DNA of 64,000 nt from JBBRVW01 sp038246545 (GTDB taxonomy: Bacteria; Actinomycetota; Actinomycetes; JACCUZ01): the NCBI GenBank assembly GCA_038246545.1, contig JBBRVW010000003.1, positions 1 through 64,000 on the forward strand, written 5' to 3'. Of this stretch, positions 43,088 to 51,603 are shown one piece after another. Position numbers and translations under genes: made by a program. The notes beneath the pieces were generated by a model. The model had not been told where the DNA came from and searched no databases. It saw nothing but the letters and a program-made list of their open reading frames with translations. Numbering within the stretch: the first letter of the stretch is position 1; each line of letters begins with the position of its first letter.

Positions 43088-44089
43088 ATGCGCATCGGAC
43101 TGGCCGGCGTCGGCCGCATCGGCGCCTTTCACGCCGCGACCCTGCAGTCCCTGCCCGAGGTCGACTCGCTGGTGCTCGCCGACGCCATGCCGGGCCGGGC
43201 CGCCCAGGTGGCTGCGGTCATCGGCGTCGAGAGCGTGGACACGCCCGAGGAGCTCTTCGGTGCGGGCATCGACGGCCTGGTCATCGCGGCTGCCACAGAT
43301 GCGCACGCGACCCTGATCCTCGCCGGCGTCGACGCGGGCCTGCCGACGTTCTGCGAGAAGCCGGTGGCCGCGGACGCCGACGGTACGCTCGCCGTGCTCG
43401 ACCAGCTGGCGCTCTCCGACGTGGCAGTGCACATCGGCTTCCAGCGCCGGTTCGACGCGGGCTACCAGGCTGCCCGCGAGGCGGTCCGGTCCGGGGAGCT
43501 CGGCTGGGTGCACACGATGCGGTCCGGGACGCTGGACGCCAGCCCGCCGCCGGCGGAGTACATCCCGCGGTCCGGCGGCCTGTTCCGCGACTGCAGCGTC
43601 CACGACTTCGACAGCATCCGCTGGGTCAGCGGCCACGAGGTCCGCGAGGTCTACGCGGCCGGTGCCAACCGCGGCGCCGACTTCTTCGGCCAGCACGGTG
43701 ACGTCGACGCCGCCGCGGCGCTGCTGACCCTCGACGACGACACGTTCGCCCTGGTGTCCGGGACCCGGTACAACGCGCGGGGCTACGACGTGCGCCTCGA
43801 GGTGCTCGGCTCGGAGGACAGCATCTCGGTCGGCCTGGACGACCGGCTGCCACTGCGGTCGGTCGAGGCCGGGGTGACCTTCCCGGCGGCCAAGCCTCAT
43901 CCGTCGTTCATGGAGCGCTTCCGCGCCGCCTATGTCGCCGAGCTGACAGCCTTCGCCCGGATGGTCGCCGGGGCCCAGCCGGCCAGCTGTACCGTCGCCG
44001 ACGCGCTGGAGGCGTTCTACATCGCCGAGGCCTGCGAGCTGTCCCGCGCCGAGCGACGGCCGGTGCTGGTCGAGGAGGTGCGCCGATGA
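43088..44089 (+). CDS. iolG: inositol 2-dehydrogenase (Gfo/Idh/MocA family)
   Basis: The NAD-dependent oxidoreductase should oxidise myo-inositol to scyllo-inosose. The 333-residue protein has the Rossmann start MRIGLAGVGRIGAFHAATLQ, the CEKPVAADADGTLAVLDQL motif with the catalytic lysine of the family, and SGGLFRDCSVHDFDSIRWVS with the conserved Asp-x3-His-like pair. IolG fits because mmsA, iolC and iolE/iolD remnants follow and a GntR regulator is divergent; a dehydrogenase for another polyol cannot be excluded. Its stop overlaps the next frame (ATGA). Confidence 0.82.
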   Translation: MRIGLAGVGRIGAFHAATLQSLPEVDSLVLADAMPGRAAQVAAVIGVESVDTPEELFGAGIDGLVIAAATDAHATLILAGVDAGLPTFCEKPVAADADGTLAVLDQLALSDVAVHIGFQRRFDAGYQAAREAVRSGELGWVHTMRSGTLDASPPPAEYIPRSGGLFRDCSVHDFDSIRWVSGHEVREVYAAGANRGADFFGQHGDVDAAAALLTLDDDTFALVSGTRYNARGYDVRLEVLGSEDSISVGLDDRLPLRSVEAGVTFPAAKPHPSFMERFRAAYVAELTAFARMVAGAQPASCTVADALEAFYIAEACELSRAERRPVLVEEVRR

Positions 44090-44406
44090 CCGCCCCGCTG
44101 CTCGAGCGGGTCGCGGGGGTGCCGATCGGGTGGGCGTCGGCGAGGTCCCCGGGGCGGGGTCACCAGCTCGACCCCGTGCGGGTCCTGTCGGAGAGGCACG
44201 ACGTCGGCATCGTCGCGACCGAGTCGGACACGGTGCCCGGGTCCGCAGGGGACGCCGAGCCCGCCGTCCAGGACGTGCGCGCCAACATCGACGTGCTGCG
44301 GGTCGCTGCTCGCTGCCGCCGGACCGAAGGTGACGTCGAGCGTCTGCGCCGTTGTATTGTCAGGACAAAGTTGGGTCATGATCGCCGAAGGGAAGGTCAA
44401 CCGTGA
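44086..44406 (+). pseudogene. remnant of iolE (inosose dehydratase), N-terminal part only
   Basis: The frame starts MTAPLLERVAGVPIGW and continues GRGHQLDPVRVLSERHDVGI. These match the IolE N-terminus I know (LLxRVAGxPIxWGVCEVPGWGHQLDPxRVL). Between them ASARSP replaces the conserved GVCEVP; the adjacent frame still reads GEVPGAG, showing compensating -1 and +1 shifts near 44130 and 44155. After residue ~50 the similarity ends and a 106-aa frame of unrelated composition runs to a stop overlapping mmsA, versus ~290 residues for real IolE. Most of the gene has been lost. Confidence 0.62.
44357..44368. promoter_or_regulatory. candidate GntR operator upstream of mmsA
   Basis: TTGTCAGGACAA is a palindrome (TTGTC-AG-GACAA) containing GT-CAGG-AC, the same GT-N4-AC frame as the site upstream of iolG. 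It lies 35 nt before the mmsA GTG, inside the iolE remnant. Confidence 0.55.
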
Positions 44407-45899
44407 AGACCATCGAGCACTGGGTCGGGGGCGCCAGGACGGCCGGGAACTCGAGCCGCACGTCGGCGGTGTACAACCCGGCGACCGGCGAGCAGCAGGC
44501 CCAGGTGGCGCTCGCCAGTCGGAGCGACGTGGACTCGGCGGTCGCCACCGCGAGGGCCGCGTTCGTGTCGTGGGGCCAGTCGTCGCTGTCGCAACGGACC
44601 AAGGTGCTCTTCGGCTTCCGCGAGCTCGCCACGAGGCGCGCGAAGGAGCTTGCCGAGGTCGTCTCCGACGAGCACGGCAAGGTGGTCTCCGACGCGCTCG
44701 GCGAGGTGCAGCGCGGCCTGGAGGTCGTGGAGTTCGCCTGCGGCATCCCGCACCTGCTCAAGGGCGAGTTCTCCGACCAGGTGTCCACCGGCATCGACGT
44801 GTTCAGCTTCCGGGAGCCACTCGGAGTGGTGGCCGGCATCACGCCGTTCAACTTCCCGGTGATGGTCCCGATGTGGATGCACCCGGTCGCCGTCGCCTGC
44901 GGCAACACCTTCATCCTCAAGCCGAGCGAGCGTGACCCCTCGGCCTCGATGCTGGTCGCCGAGATGTGGACCGAGGCCGGCCTCCCGGACGGCGTCTTCA
45001 ACGTCGTGCACGGTGACAAGGAGGCCGTCGACGCGATCCTGGAGCACCCTGACATCGCTGCCGTCTCGTTCGTCGGCTCCACCCCGATCGCGCAGTACAT
45101 CCACGAGCGGGGCACCGCGAACGGCAAGCGGGTCCAAGCTCTGGGCGGCGCCAAGAACCACGCTGTCGTGCTGCCGGACGCCGACGTCGACTACGTCTCC
45201 GATCACCTGGTGGCCGCTGCTTTCGGGTCCGCGGGCGAGCGCTGCATGGCGATCTCGGCGGCGGTCACGGTGGGCGACGCGGGTGACAGCGTGGTGGACG
45301 CCGTGGTCGCCAAGGCCGGCAAGGTGCGGGTCGGTCCCGGCCGGGACGCCGACAGTGAGATGGGCCCGGTCGTGACGGCCGCCGCCCGGGACCGGATCAC
45401 CGGCCTCATCGGTACCGGAGAGGCGCAGGGCGCCCGGCTCGCCGTGGACGGCCGGGACTACCGGGTCGCCGGTCACGAGGGCGGCTTCTGGGTCGGTCCG
45501 ACCGTGATGGACCAGGTGACCGCCGAGATGGACGTCTACCGCGAGGAGATCTTCGGCCCCGTGCTCTCGGTGGTCCGGGCGACGACGGTCGACGAGGCCA
45601 TCGAGCTCATCAACGCCAACCCGTACGGCAACGGGACCGCGATCTTCACCTCGAGCGGCGAGGCGGCCCGGCGGTTCCAGCGGGGTGTCAAGGTCGGCAT
45701 GATCGGCATCAACGTGCCGATCCCGGTGCCGATGGCCTACTACTCCTTCGGTGGCTGGAAGGACTCGCTGTTCGGCCAGTCCCGGATCCACGGCGCGGAC
45801 GGGGTGGGCTTCTACACGCGGTCGAAGGTCGTCACCTCGCGCTGGCCGCAGGTCGAGCACCCGGCCGGGTCCAGCTTCCACTTCCCGACCAACAGCTGA
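44403..45899 (+). CDS. mmsA: CoA-acylating methylmalonate-semialdehyde dehydrogenase
   Basis: The ALDH-family enzyme converts malonate- or methylmalonate-semialdehyde to acetyl-CoA or propionyl-CoA, the last step of inositol (IolA) or valine breakdown. The 498-residue protein has GITPFNFPVMVPMWMHPVA, the nucleophile C281 in FGSAGERCMAISAAV, and LGGAKNHAVVLPDAD. In the latter the general-base Glu of ordinary ALDHs is absent, as is typical of MMSDH. It also has KPSERDPSASMLVAE. GTG 44403 overlaps the stop of the iolE remnant. Position in the iol locus favours the inositol role. Confidence 0.92.
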   Translation: MKTIEHWVGGARTAGNSSRTSAVYNPATGEQQAQVALASRSDVDSAVATARAAFVSWGQSSLSQRTKVLFGFRELATRRAKELAEVVSDEHGKVVSDALGEVQRGLEVVEFACGIPHLLKGEFSDQVSTGIDVFSFREPLGVVAGITPFNFPVMVPMWMHPVAVACGNTFILKPSERDPSASMLVAEMWTEAGLPDGVFNVVHGDKEAVDAILEHPDIAAVSFVGSTPIAQYIHERGTANGKRVQALGGAKNHAVVLPDADVDYVSDHLVAAAFGSAGERCMAISAAVTVGDAGDSVVDAVVAKAGKVRVGPGRDADSEMGPVVTAAARDRITGLIGTGEAQGARLAVDGRDYRVAGHEGGFWVGPTVMDQVTAEMDVYREEIFGPVLSVVRATTVDEAIELINANPYGNGTAIFTSSGEAARRFQRGVKVGMIGINVPIPVPMAYYSFGGWKDSLFGQSRIHGADGVGFYTRSKVVTSRWPQVEHPAGSSFHFPTNS

Positions 45900-45928
45900 C
45901 CGGGCGGGCGCGACCCGACCATGCGAGC

Positions 45929-46948
45929 GTGCCCATGACCTCGAACGACCTGGAGGTCCTGACCGTCGGCCGCGTCGGCGTCGACCTCTACCCGGAGCAG
46001 GTCGGCCCGCTGGCCGACGTACGGACGTTCGCGAAGTTCCTCGGAGGTACCGCCACCAACGTGGCGGTCGGCGCGGCCCGGCTCGGGCGTCGGTCGGCCG
46101 TGCTGACCAAGGTCGGCGCCGACGGGTTCGGTAGCTACGTCCGGCAGGCGCTGACTGCGTTCGGCGTCGACGCCTCGTACGTCGGCACCTCGCCGGACCT
46201 GCACACGCCGGTCGTCTTCTGCGAGCTGGACCCACCGGAAGATCCGCCGCTGCTGTTCTACCGGGACCCGGTGGCTCCGGACCTCACCCTGACCGACGCA
46301 GACGTGCCGTGGGACGTCGTGACCGGCGTGCCGCTGCTGTGGGTGACGGGCACCGGGGTCTCCGTCGAGCCCGCGCGCGCCACCCAGCTGTCGATGCTGG
46401 AGCGCCGCGGCCGGAGCGCCCCGGGGTCCGGTCGGCACACCGTGCTCGACCTCGACTGGCGCCCGATGTTCTGGCCCTCGCCGGAGCGTGCGCGCGCCGA
46501 GTACACCGCGATGCTGGAGCACGTCGACGTCGTGGTGGGCAACCGGGCCGAGGTCGAGGTCGCGGTCGGCACCGCCGAGCCGGACGAGGCGGCCGCCCGG
46601 CTGCTGGCCGCTGGCGTCGGTCTGGCGATGATCAAGAAGGGTGCAGACGGTGTGCTCGTCGCCTCGGCGGCAGGCACCACCACGGTGCCGCCCCACCTGG
46701 TCGAGGTCGTGTGCGGGCTCGGGGCCGGCGATGCCTTCGGGGCAGCCCTGGCACACGGCTTGCTGGCCGGCTGGGACCCCGTCGACATCGCCGTGCACGC
46801 CAATGCTGCCGGCGCGATCGTCGCCTCCCGGCTCGCCTGCGCCGACGCCATGCCGACGCTCGACGAGCTCGACGCCCTGGTGGCGTCGCACCCGGCTCAC
46901 GCAGGTGCATCCCCGTCGCCCGATCCGAGGAAGGGACCGGCCCGATGA
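45929..46948 (+). CDS. iolC: 5-dehydro-2-deoxygluconokinase (PfkB family)
   Basis: IolC phosphorylates 2-deoxy-5-keto-gluconate in inositol breakdown. The 339-residue PfkB-type kinase has the N-terminal VLTVGRVGVDLYPEQVGPLA, the GG motif in FAKFLGGTATNVAVGAARLG, VVFCELDPPEDPPLLFYRDP and the ATP-side signature VVCGLGAGDAFGAALAHGLL with the catalytic Asp. GTG 45929 or ATG 45935 could be the start; neither has a clear Shine-Dalgarno. Its stop overlaps the following aldolase-like gene (ATGA). Confidence 0.9.
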   Translation: MPMTSNDLEVLTVGRVGVDLYPEQVGPLADVRTFAKFLGGTATNVAVGAARLGRRSAVLTKVGADGFGSYVRQALTAFGVDASYVGTSPDLHTPVVFCELDPPEDPPLLFYRDPVAPDLTLTDADVPWDVVTGVPLLWVTGTGVSVEPARATQLSMLERRGRSAPGSGRHTVLDLDWRPMFWPSPERARAEYTAMLEHVDVVVGNRAEVEVAVGTAEPDEAAARLLAAGVGLAMIKKGADGVLVASAAGTTTVPPHLVEVVCGLGAGDAFGAALAHGLLAGWDPVDIAVHANAAGAIVASRLACADAMPTLDELDALVASHPAHAGASPSPDPRKGPAR

Positions 46949-47871
46949 CTGCCATCTCCGACGTCCAGTGGAGCGAGCTGCTGCGTGACCGAGCTACGCG
47001 GCCCGAGGCCGTCGACGCCGCCTACGCAACCCGGGGGCGGCCCCGCACCCTGCTCTCGGCGAGCGGGACCCTGTTCCTTGTCGCCGCCGATCACGGTGCG
47101 CGCGGCGCGCTGGGCACCGGTGGTGACCCGCTCGCGATGGCCGACCGGCGCTCGCTGCTGTCCCGGCTGGTCACCGCACTGGCTGACCCGTCGGTGGACG
47201 GCGTGCTCGGCTCGCCCGACGTCGTCGAGGAGCTGCTGCTGCTCGGCGCGCTCGAGGGAAAGGTCGTCATCGGTTCGATGAACCGGGGTGGTCTGGACGG
47301 TGCCTCCTGGACGATGGACGACCGGTTCACCGGCTACGACGCGGCCGCCATCGAGCGCTACCGCCTCGAGGGTGGCAAGATGCTGCTCCGCATCGACGAC
47401 GAGGACCCGAGCACTGCGCCGACCCTGGAGGCCTGCGCCCAGGCGGTGACCGGGCTGGCCGCCCACGGCCTGATGGCGATGGTCGAGCCGCTGCCCTACG
47501 AGCGCGATGGTCAGGGACAGCTGCGGCTCCGCCGCGACGCCGGGTCGCTGGCACGGGCGATCACCGTCGCGTCCGCCCTCGGCGCGACCAGCAGCCGCAC
47601 CTGGCTCAAGCTCCCGTCCTGCGACGACCCGGAGACCGTCTTCGCGGCCACCACGCTGCCGTGCGTGGTGCTGGGCGGGGTCCCGGGTCCGGACCCGGCC
47701 GCCGACCTCGAGTCGTGGGGCCGGGCGCTGCGCCAGCCGACGGTGCGCGGGCTCGTGGTCGGTCGGGCCCTGCTCTACCCGCCCGACGGCGACGTCGCCT
47801 CGGCGGTCGGAGCGGCGGGGCGGGTGCTGCGCGCTGCCCACGACACTGCGACGGCGCGGGAGCCGGTGTGA
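46945..47871 (+). CDS. Cgl0159-family (beta/alpha)8 aldolase-like protein of inositol loci
   Basis: The 308-residue protein starts MTAISDVQWSELLRDRATRP and shows FLVAADHGARGALGTGGDPL, KVVIGSMNRGGLDGASWTMD, LEGGKMLLRIDDEDPSTAPT and TWLKLPSCDDPETVF. It resembles the class I aldolase-like Cgl0159 group found in actinobacterial inositol clusters. The expected job is the cleavage of 2-deoxy-5-keto-gluconate 6-phosphate (IolJ step), inferred from context. It overlaps iolC at the start and the iolD remnant at the end (GTGA). Confidence 0.78.
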   Translation: MTAISDVQWSELLRDRATRPEAVDAAYATRGRPRTLLSASGTLFLVAADHGARGALGTGGDPLAMADRRSLLSRLVTALADPSVDGVLGSPDVVEELLLLGALEGKVVIGSMNRGGLDGASWTMDDRFTGYDAAAIERYRLEGGKMLLRIDDEDPSTAPTLEACAQAVTGLAAHGLMAMVEPLPYERDGQGQLRLRRDAGSLARAITVASALGATSSRTWLKLPSCDDPETVFAATTLPCVVLGGVPGPDPAADLESWGRALRQPTVRGLVVGRALLYPPDGDVASAVGAAGRVLRAAHDTATAREPV

Positions 47872-48107
47872 GCCTGGTCCAGGGCGCCGACGGGTTCAAC
47901 AACCTGCTCGACGACTGCGCAGGCCCCGGCGCCGCGGCCGGGCTCCGGGTCGACCTCGCCGCGCACGCAGCGTCCCTCGGCGCCCTCGTCGAGGTCGTCG
48001 CCCCGGACGGCTCCGCCGGGTGGGAGGTCGGCGTCGGTTCCGGGCTGTCCGGACGCCCGTCCTACGAGCGGGAGAAGGCGCGGCAGCTGCGCTGGCTCGT
48101 CACCTGA
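47868..48107 (+). pseudogene. 3' remnant of iolD (THcHDO hydrolase)
   Basis: A 79-residue frame reads VSLVQGADGFNNLLDDCAGP, LRVDLAAHAASLGALVEVVA, WEVGV and SYEREKARQLRWL. These pieces follow the order of the C-terminus of IolD, the TPP enzyme that opens the inositol ring derivative: GF-NNL, the VDLAAxAASLGA helix, WWxVxV, then AYExxKxRQ. The ~550 upstream residues with the TPP domains and the segment between GALVE and the Trp are missing. The frame still overlaps the upstream gene (GTGA), as an intact iolD would. Identification rests on remembered family patterns. Confidence 0.55.
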
Positions 48108-48144
48108 GACCGGCGCGTTCCCGCGGAGGGGCCGCCCCTCGGCT

Positions 48145-49824
48145 CTAGCTGAACTCGGTGAGGGTCTTCTCGGCCTCGACCAGCCAGCTGCGCCGGGTGG
48201 CGGCCGCCTGCTCGGCGTCGGCGGCCTTCTTCTCGTTGCCGGCCGCCCGGGCGGCCGCCGCGTCCTTCTCGAGGTTCTCGATGCTGGTGCGCAGCTGGCC
48301 CGCCGTGGCCTCGGCGCGGGCCCGCGCTTCGGGGTTCGACCGGGCCCACTCGGCCTCCTCGGCGGCGCGGACGGCGTCGTCGACCTTGCGGAGCCGGTTC
48401 TCGACCTCGTCCCTGTCGCTGCGGGGCACGTGGCCGACCGCCTCCCAGCGGTCGTGGAGGGACCGCAAGACCGCTCGGGCGGCCTTGTGGTCGGTGAGCG
48501 GGAGCAGCTTCTCGGCCTCGGCCGCGAGGCTGCGCTTCTTCTCGAGGTTCTCGGTCTGGCCGGCGTCCCGCTCGGCGAAGACCTCGGAGCGCGCCGCGAA
48601 GAACACGTCCTGGGCGGCGCGGAAGCGCGCCCACAGCTCGTCCTCGACGTCGCGACGTGCCCGACCGGCGGCCTTCCACTGCGTCATCAGGTCGCGGTAG
48701 GCCTTGGCCGTGTCGCCCCACTCCTTGGAGGTGGAGAGCTCCACGGCCTTCTTGATGAGCTTCTCCTTGACCTGCGACGCCTCACCCCTGGCGACATCGA
48801 GCTCGGCGAAGTGCGCGCGGCGGTTCTTGTCGAACGTCGTACGGGCGTGGCTGAAGCGCTTCCAGAGCCCGTCGTCGACCTTGCGCTCGAGCCGCGGCAC
48901 CTTCTTCCACTCGTCGAGCAGCGTGCGGAGCCGGTCGCCGGCGCGCTTCCAGTCGGTCGAGGTCGCGAGCGACTCGGCCTCGGCGACGACCTTCTCCTTC
49001 GCCTCCGCCGCCCGCTTGCGGGCCGCCGTGCGGGCCTGGTCGGCCTTGACCCGGGCCTTCTCCACCTCGGTCTCGACGGTGTCGAGCCTGGCCAGCAGGC
49101 CGGCGAGGTCGCCGACAGCGTGCGCGTCGGTGATCGTCTCGCGCAGGTGTGCCGATGTCGTGGCGGCGTCCTTGGGGGCGACGCCGCCGGCGTTGACCCG
49201 CTGCTCCAGCAGCACGACCTGACCAGCCAGCTCGTCGAACTTCCGGCCGAAGTAGGCCAGTGCCTCCTCGTGGCCGGCCTCCGGGTAGGAGCCCACCAGC
49301 CGCTCGCCGTCGGCGGTGCGGACGAAGACCGTGCCGTCGTCGGCGACCCGACCCCACTCGGTCGGGTCGGAGGCCGGAACGGCCGGAGCGGTGGGCGCCG
49401 CGGCCGCCGGCGGTACGTGCGGGACGCCGGCCGTCGTCGGGGCGTGCGGGACGTCGGCCGGCGTCGGGGCGTGCGGCACCGAGGCAGGTGTGGGCGTCGG
49501 TGCGGGGGAGGACGCTCCGGTGACCTCGCCGCGCGCCGCGGGCGCGGGCGTCGACTCGGATGCCGGGACGGGCGTCGGCTCGGGTTCCGGGTCGGGCGTC
49601 GGCTCGGGTTCCGGGACGGGTGCGGGCGTCGGCTCTGGGTCCACCGTCGGCTCGGGGTCGGGCGTCGGCTCGGGTTCCGGGACGGGCGTCGGCTCGGGGG
49701 GAGCGACCGCTGCGGCCGGCGCGGTGTCCGGCGCCGCGTCGGCTGTCGGCTCGTCGGCCCGCTCGCCGGGGGCGTGCGGCGCCGCTCCGGGCGGCAGCGG
49801 CTCGTCCGCGGGGTGCTCGGTCAC
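48145..49824 (-). CDS. DUF349-repeat protein with Pro/Glu/Thr-rich N-terminus
   Basis: The 559-residue protein has a low-complexity N-terminal third (~1-150) of PEPTP-type repeats, then a conserved strand segment (WGRVADDGTVFVRTADGERL). A mostly helical region of several DUF349 repeats follows (DWKRAGDRLRTLLDEWKKVP, EWGDTAKAYRDLMTQWKAAG, HKAARAVLRSLHDRWEAVGH). DUF349 proteins are coiled-coil-like and of unknown function in actinobacteria. The start is GTG 49824, one base after the cyclophilin stop, so the two genes form an operon. Confidence 0.88.
   Translation of the reverse strand: MTEHPADEPLPPGAAPHAPGERADEPTADAAPDTAPAAAVAPPEPTPVPEPEPTPDPEPTVDPEPTPAPVPEPEPTPDPEPEPTPVPASESTPAPAARGEVTGASSPAPTPTPASVPHAPTPADVPHAPTTAGVPHVPPAAAAPTAPAVPASDPTEWGRVADDGTVFVRTADGERLVGSYPEAGHEEALAYFGRKFDELAGQVVLLEQRVNAGGVAPKDAATTSAHLRETITDAHAVGDLAGLLARLDTVETEVEKARVKADQARTAARKRAAEAKEKVVAEAESLATSTDWKRAGDRLRTLLDEWKKVPRLERKVDDGLWKRFSHARTTFDKNRRAHFAELDVARGEASQVKEKLIKKAVELSTSKEWGDTAKAYRDLMTQWKAAGRARRDVEDELWARFRAAQDVFFAARSEVFAERDAGQTENLEKKRSLAAEAEKLLPLTDHKAARAVLRSLHDRWEAVGHVPRSDRDEVENRLRKVDDAVRAAEEAEWARSNPEARARAEATAGQLRTSIENLEKDAAAARAAGNEKKAADAEQAAATRRSWLVEAEKTLTEFS
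49555..49705. repeat. in-gene tandem repeat encoding PEPTPDPEPT units
   Basis: About six degenerate ~24-bp units built on GGCTCGGGTTCCGGGACGGG and GGCGTC recur in the DUF349 gene. They encode the Pro/Glu/Thr repeats and are likely to vary in number between strains. Confidence 0.6.
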
Positions 49825-49825
49825 G

Positions 49826-50683
49826 TCAGGCCTTCCCGACCGTCGCGGTCTTGATGGTGATCGGCAGCGTGGGCTTGCCGTCGCCGGTGGCGTTCGAGTC
49901 GTCGGAGCCGGCGTCGGCGACCTTCTGCACGACGTCGAGGCCCTTCGTCACGGTCCCGAAGATCGTGTAGCCCGCGGGCAGGGTGGTGTCCTTGTAGACG
50001 AGGAAGAACTGGCTGCCGTTGGTGCCGCTCCCGGCGTTGGCCATCGCCACGGTGCCGGCCGGGTAGTTGTTGTCGCCCTCGGCCGGCACGTTCTCCTCAC
50101 CGAACTGGTAGCCCGGGCCGCCGCTGCCGCTGGCGGTCGGGTCGCCGCACTGCAGGACGAAGATGTTGTTGGTCGTGAGGCGGTGGCAGTCGGTGCCGTC
50201 GAAGTACTTCGACTCCGCGAGGTGCTTGAAGCTGTTCGTGGTGCACGGCGCCTTGGCTGCCGCCATCTGGATCGTGATGTCGCCCTGCGAGGTCACCAGG
50301 TCGACGCTGAACGGCTTCGTGTAGGTCGCGGCCTTCGCCGGGTCGTAGGTCGGCAGCCCGACGTCCTTGGACGCGGCGCCGGCCTTCGAGTACGTGCAGC
50401 CGCCCGCGGCGTCGGACGAGGAGGGAGAGGGCGTGGGGGTGTCGCTCGGCGTCGTGGCCGCATCGGTGGACTTTGCGCCCGGCTTGCCGGCGGTCACCGT
50501 GCCGTCGCCGCCGAGCCGGTTGGCGAGGAAGACCACGCCGAGCACGATCACCAGGACCGCGACGGCTACCGCGCCGACCTGCTGGTTGCGGCGTCGCTTC
50601 GAGGCCCGGGCCGCTCGGCGTGCCTGCTGGCGCTCGTAATGCTCCCGCGCCAGCTGCCGCTCCCGCTTCGCGCTGCCCGCCAC
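49826..50683 (-). CDS. membrane-anchored cyclophilin-type peptidyl-prolyl isomerase
   Basis: The 285-residue protein has a very basic N-terminus, one membrane helix (VGAVAVAVLVIVLGVVFLAN, ~37-56) and a Ser/Thr/Pro linker (~60-95). A cyclophilin domain follows with CTTNSFKHLAESKYFDGTDC, HRLTTNNIFVLQCGDPTASG, PAGTVAMANAGSGTNGSQFF and GYTIFGTVTKGLDVVQKV. The fold catalyses proline isomerisation, probably on the outer side of the membrane. The usual catalytic Arg of FHR is present as HRL. It lies upstream of the DUF349 gene in the same operon. Confidence 0.9.
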   Translation of the reverse strand: MAGSAKRERQLAREHYERQQARRAARASKRRRNQQVGAVAVAVLVIVLGVVFLANRLGGDGTVTAGKPGAKSTDAATTPSDTPTPSPSSSDAAGGCTYSKAGAASKDVGLPTYDPAKAATYTKPFSVDLVTSQGDITIQMAAAKAPCTTNSFKHLAESKYFDGTDCHRLTTNNIFVLQCGDPTASGSGGPGYQFGEENVPAEGDNNYPAGTVAMANAGSGTNGSQFFLVYKDTTLPAGYTIFGTVTKGLDVVQKVADAGSDDSNATGDGKPTLPITIKTATVGKA

Positions 50684-50896
50684 CCGTGCCTCCGCTCGTG
50701 CCTGCCCGGACCGATCGTGCGCGGCTGGCGCACGGTCGGCCAGTGTAGGGCGGGGGATGCCGCGCGGGCGCGACCACGGGTCGCCCGGCCCGCCGTTACG
50801 CGTTCGCGACGCTCCGCAGCGCGCCGGTAGGCTCGCCGTCCATGCCTGCGCCTTCGGCCGCGGGCGGTCCTACCCCCCGACGTCAGGAAGGCGCTC

Positions 50897-51601
50897 GTGC
50901 TGATCACCGGCTTCCCGTCAGCCGCCTTCGGCACGAACTGCTACCTCGTGGCGCCGGCAGCGGGCGAGGAGTGCGTGGTCGTCGACCCCGGCATCGAGGT
51001 CGTCCCGCACCTCGACGAGCTGATCCGCGAGCACCGGCTGCAGCCGGTCGCCGTGCTGCTCACCCACGGGCACATCGACCACACGTTCTCGGTGACGCCG
51101 GTGTGTGGCGCGCGGGGCATCCCTGCGTACCTGCACCCGGGGGACGACCACCTGCTCGCCGACCCGATGTCGGGCATCTCGCGCGAGACGGCAGCGATGT
51201 TCGGTGGCCGCCTGGAGTGGACCGAGCCCGACGACGTCAAGCCGCTGTCCGACGGTGAGGTGCTGTCGATCGCCGGGCTCGAGGTCACCGTCGACCACGC
51301 CCCCGGCCACACGCGGGGGTCGGTGGCGTTCCGGCTCCCGCACGACCCTGCGGACGGGGACGGGCCTGAGTCCTACTTCCTCTCGGGCGACCTGCTGTTC
51401 GCGGGCAGCATCGGGCGCACCGACCTGCCCGGCGGCGACACGCCGACGATGCTGCGCAGCCTGGCCGCCAAGGTGCTGACCCTGCCGGACGACGTCGTGG
51501 TCCTGCCCGGCCACGGCCCCCAGACGACCGTCGGCCGCGAGCGCGCGACCAACCCGTTCCTGCAGGACCTGGCGACCGAACCGCCGACGAGGGGGATGTA
51601 G
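50897..51601 (+). CDS. MBL-fold metallo-hydrolase (glyoxalase II-like)
   Basis: The 234-residue protein has the metal-binding H57-x-H59-x-D61-H62 in VLLTHGHIDHTFSVT, a further His in VDHAPGHTRGSVAFRL, the bridging Asp in YFLSGDLLFAGSIGRTDLPG and the last His in VVLPGHGPQTTVGRE. Such enzymes hydrolyse hydroxyacyl thioesters. Location just before hisS is common in actinobacteria. GTG 50897 follows CAGGAAGG; a TAGGCT at 50828 is a possible -10. Confidence 0.9.
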   Translation: MLITGFPSAAFGTNCYLVAPAAGEECVVVDPGIEVVPHLDELIREHRLQPVAVLLTHGHIDHTFSVTPVCGARGIPAYLHPGDDHLLADPMSGISRETAAMFGGRLEWTEPDDVKPLSDGEVLSIAGLEVTVDHAPGHTRGSVAFRLPHDPADGDGPESYFLSGDLLFAGSIGRTDLPGGDTPTMLRSLAAKVLTLPDDVVVLPGHGPQTTVGRERATNPFLQDLATEPPTRGM

Positions 51602-51603
51602 CT

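Noticed and set aside
49555..49705. CRISPR-like spaced repeats
   Set aside because: The units are directly adjacent, degenerate, in frame and encode Pro/Glu/Thr repeats of the DUF349 protein; there are no spacers.
50842..51258. Alternative upstream gene starting at ATG 50842 behind TAGGCT
   Set aside because: The frame is out of phase with the clear MBL hydrolase, has Arg/Pro-rich composition and matches no family; TAGGCT more simply serves the hydrolase with a short leader.
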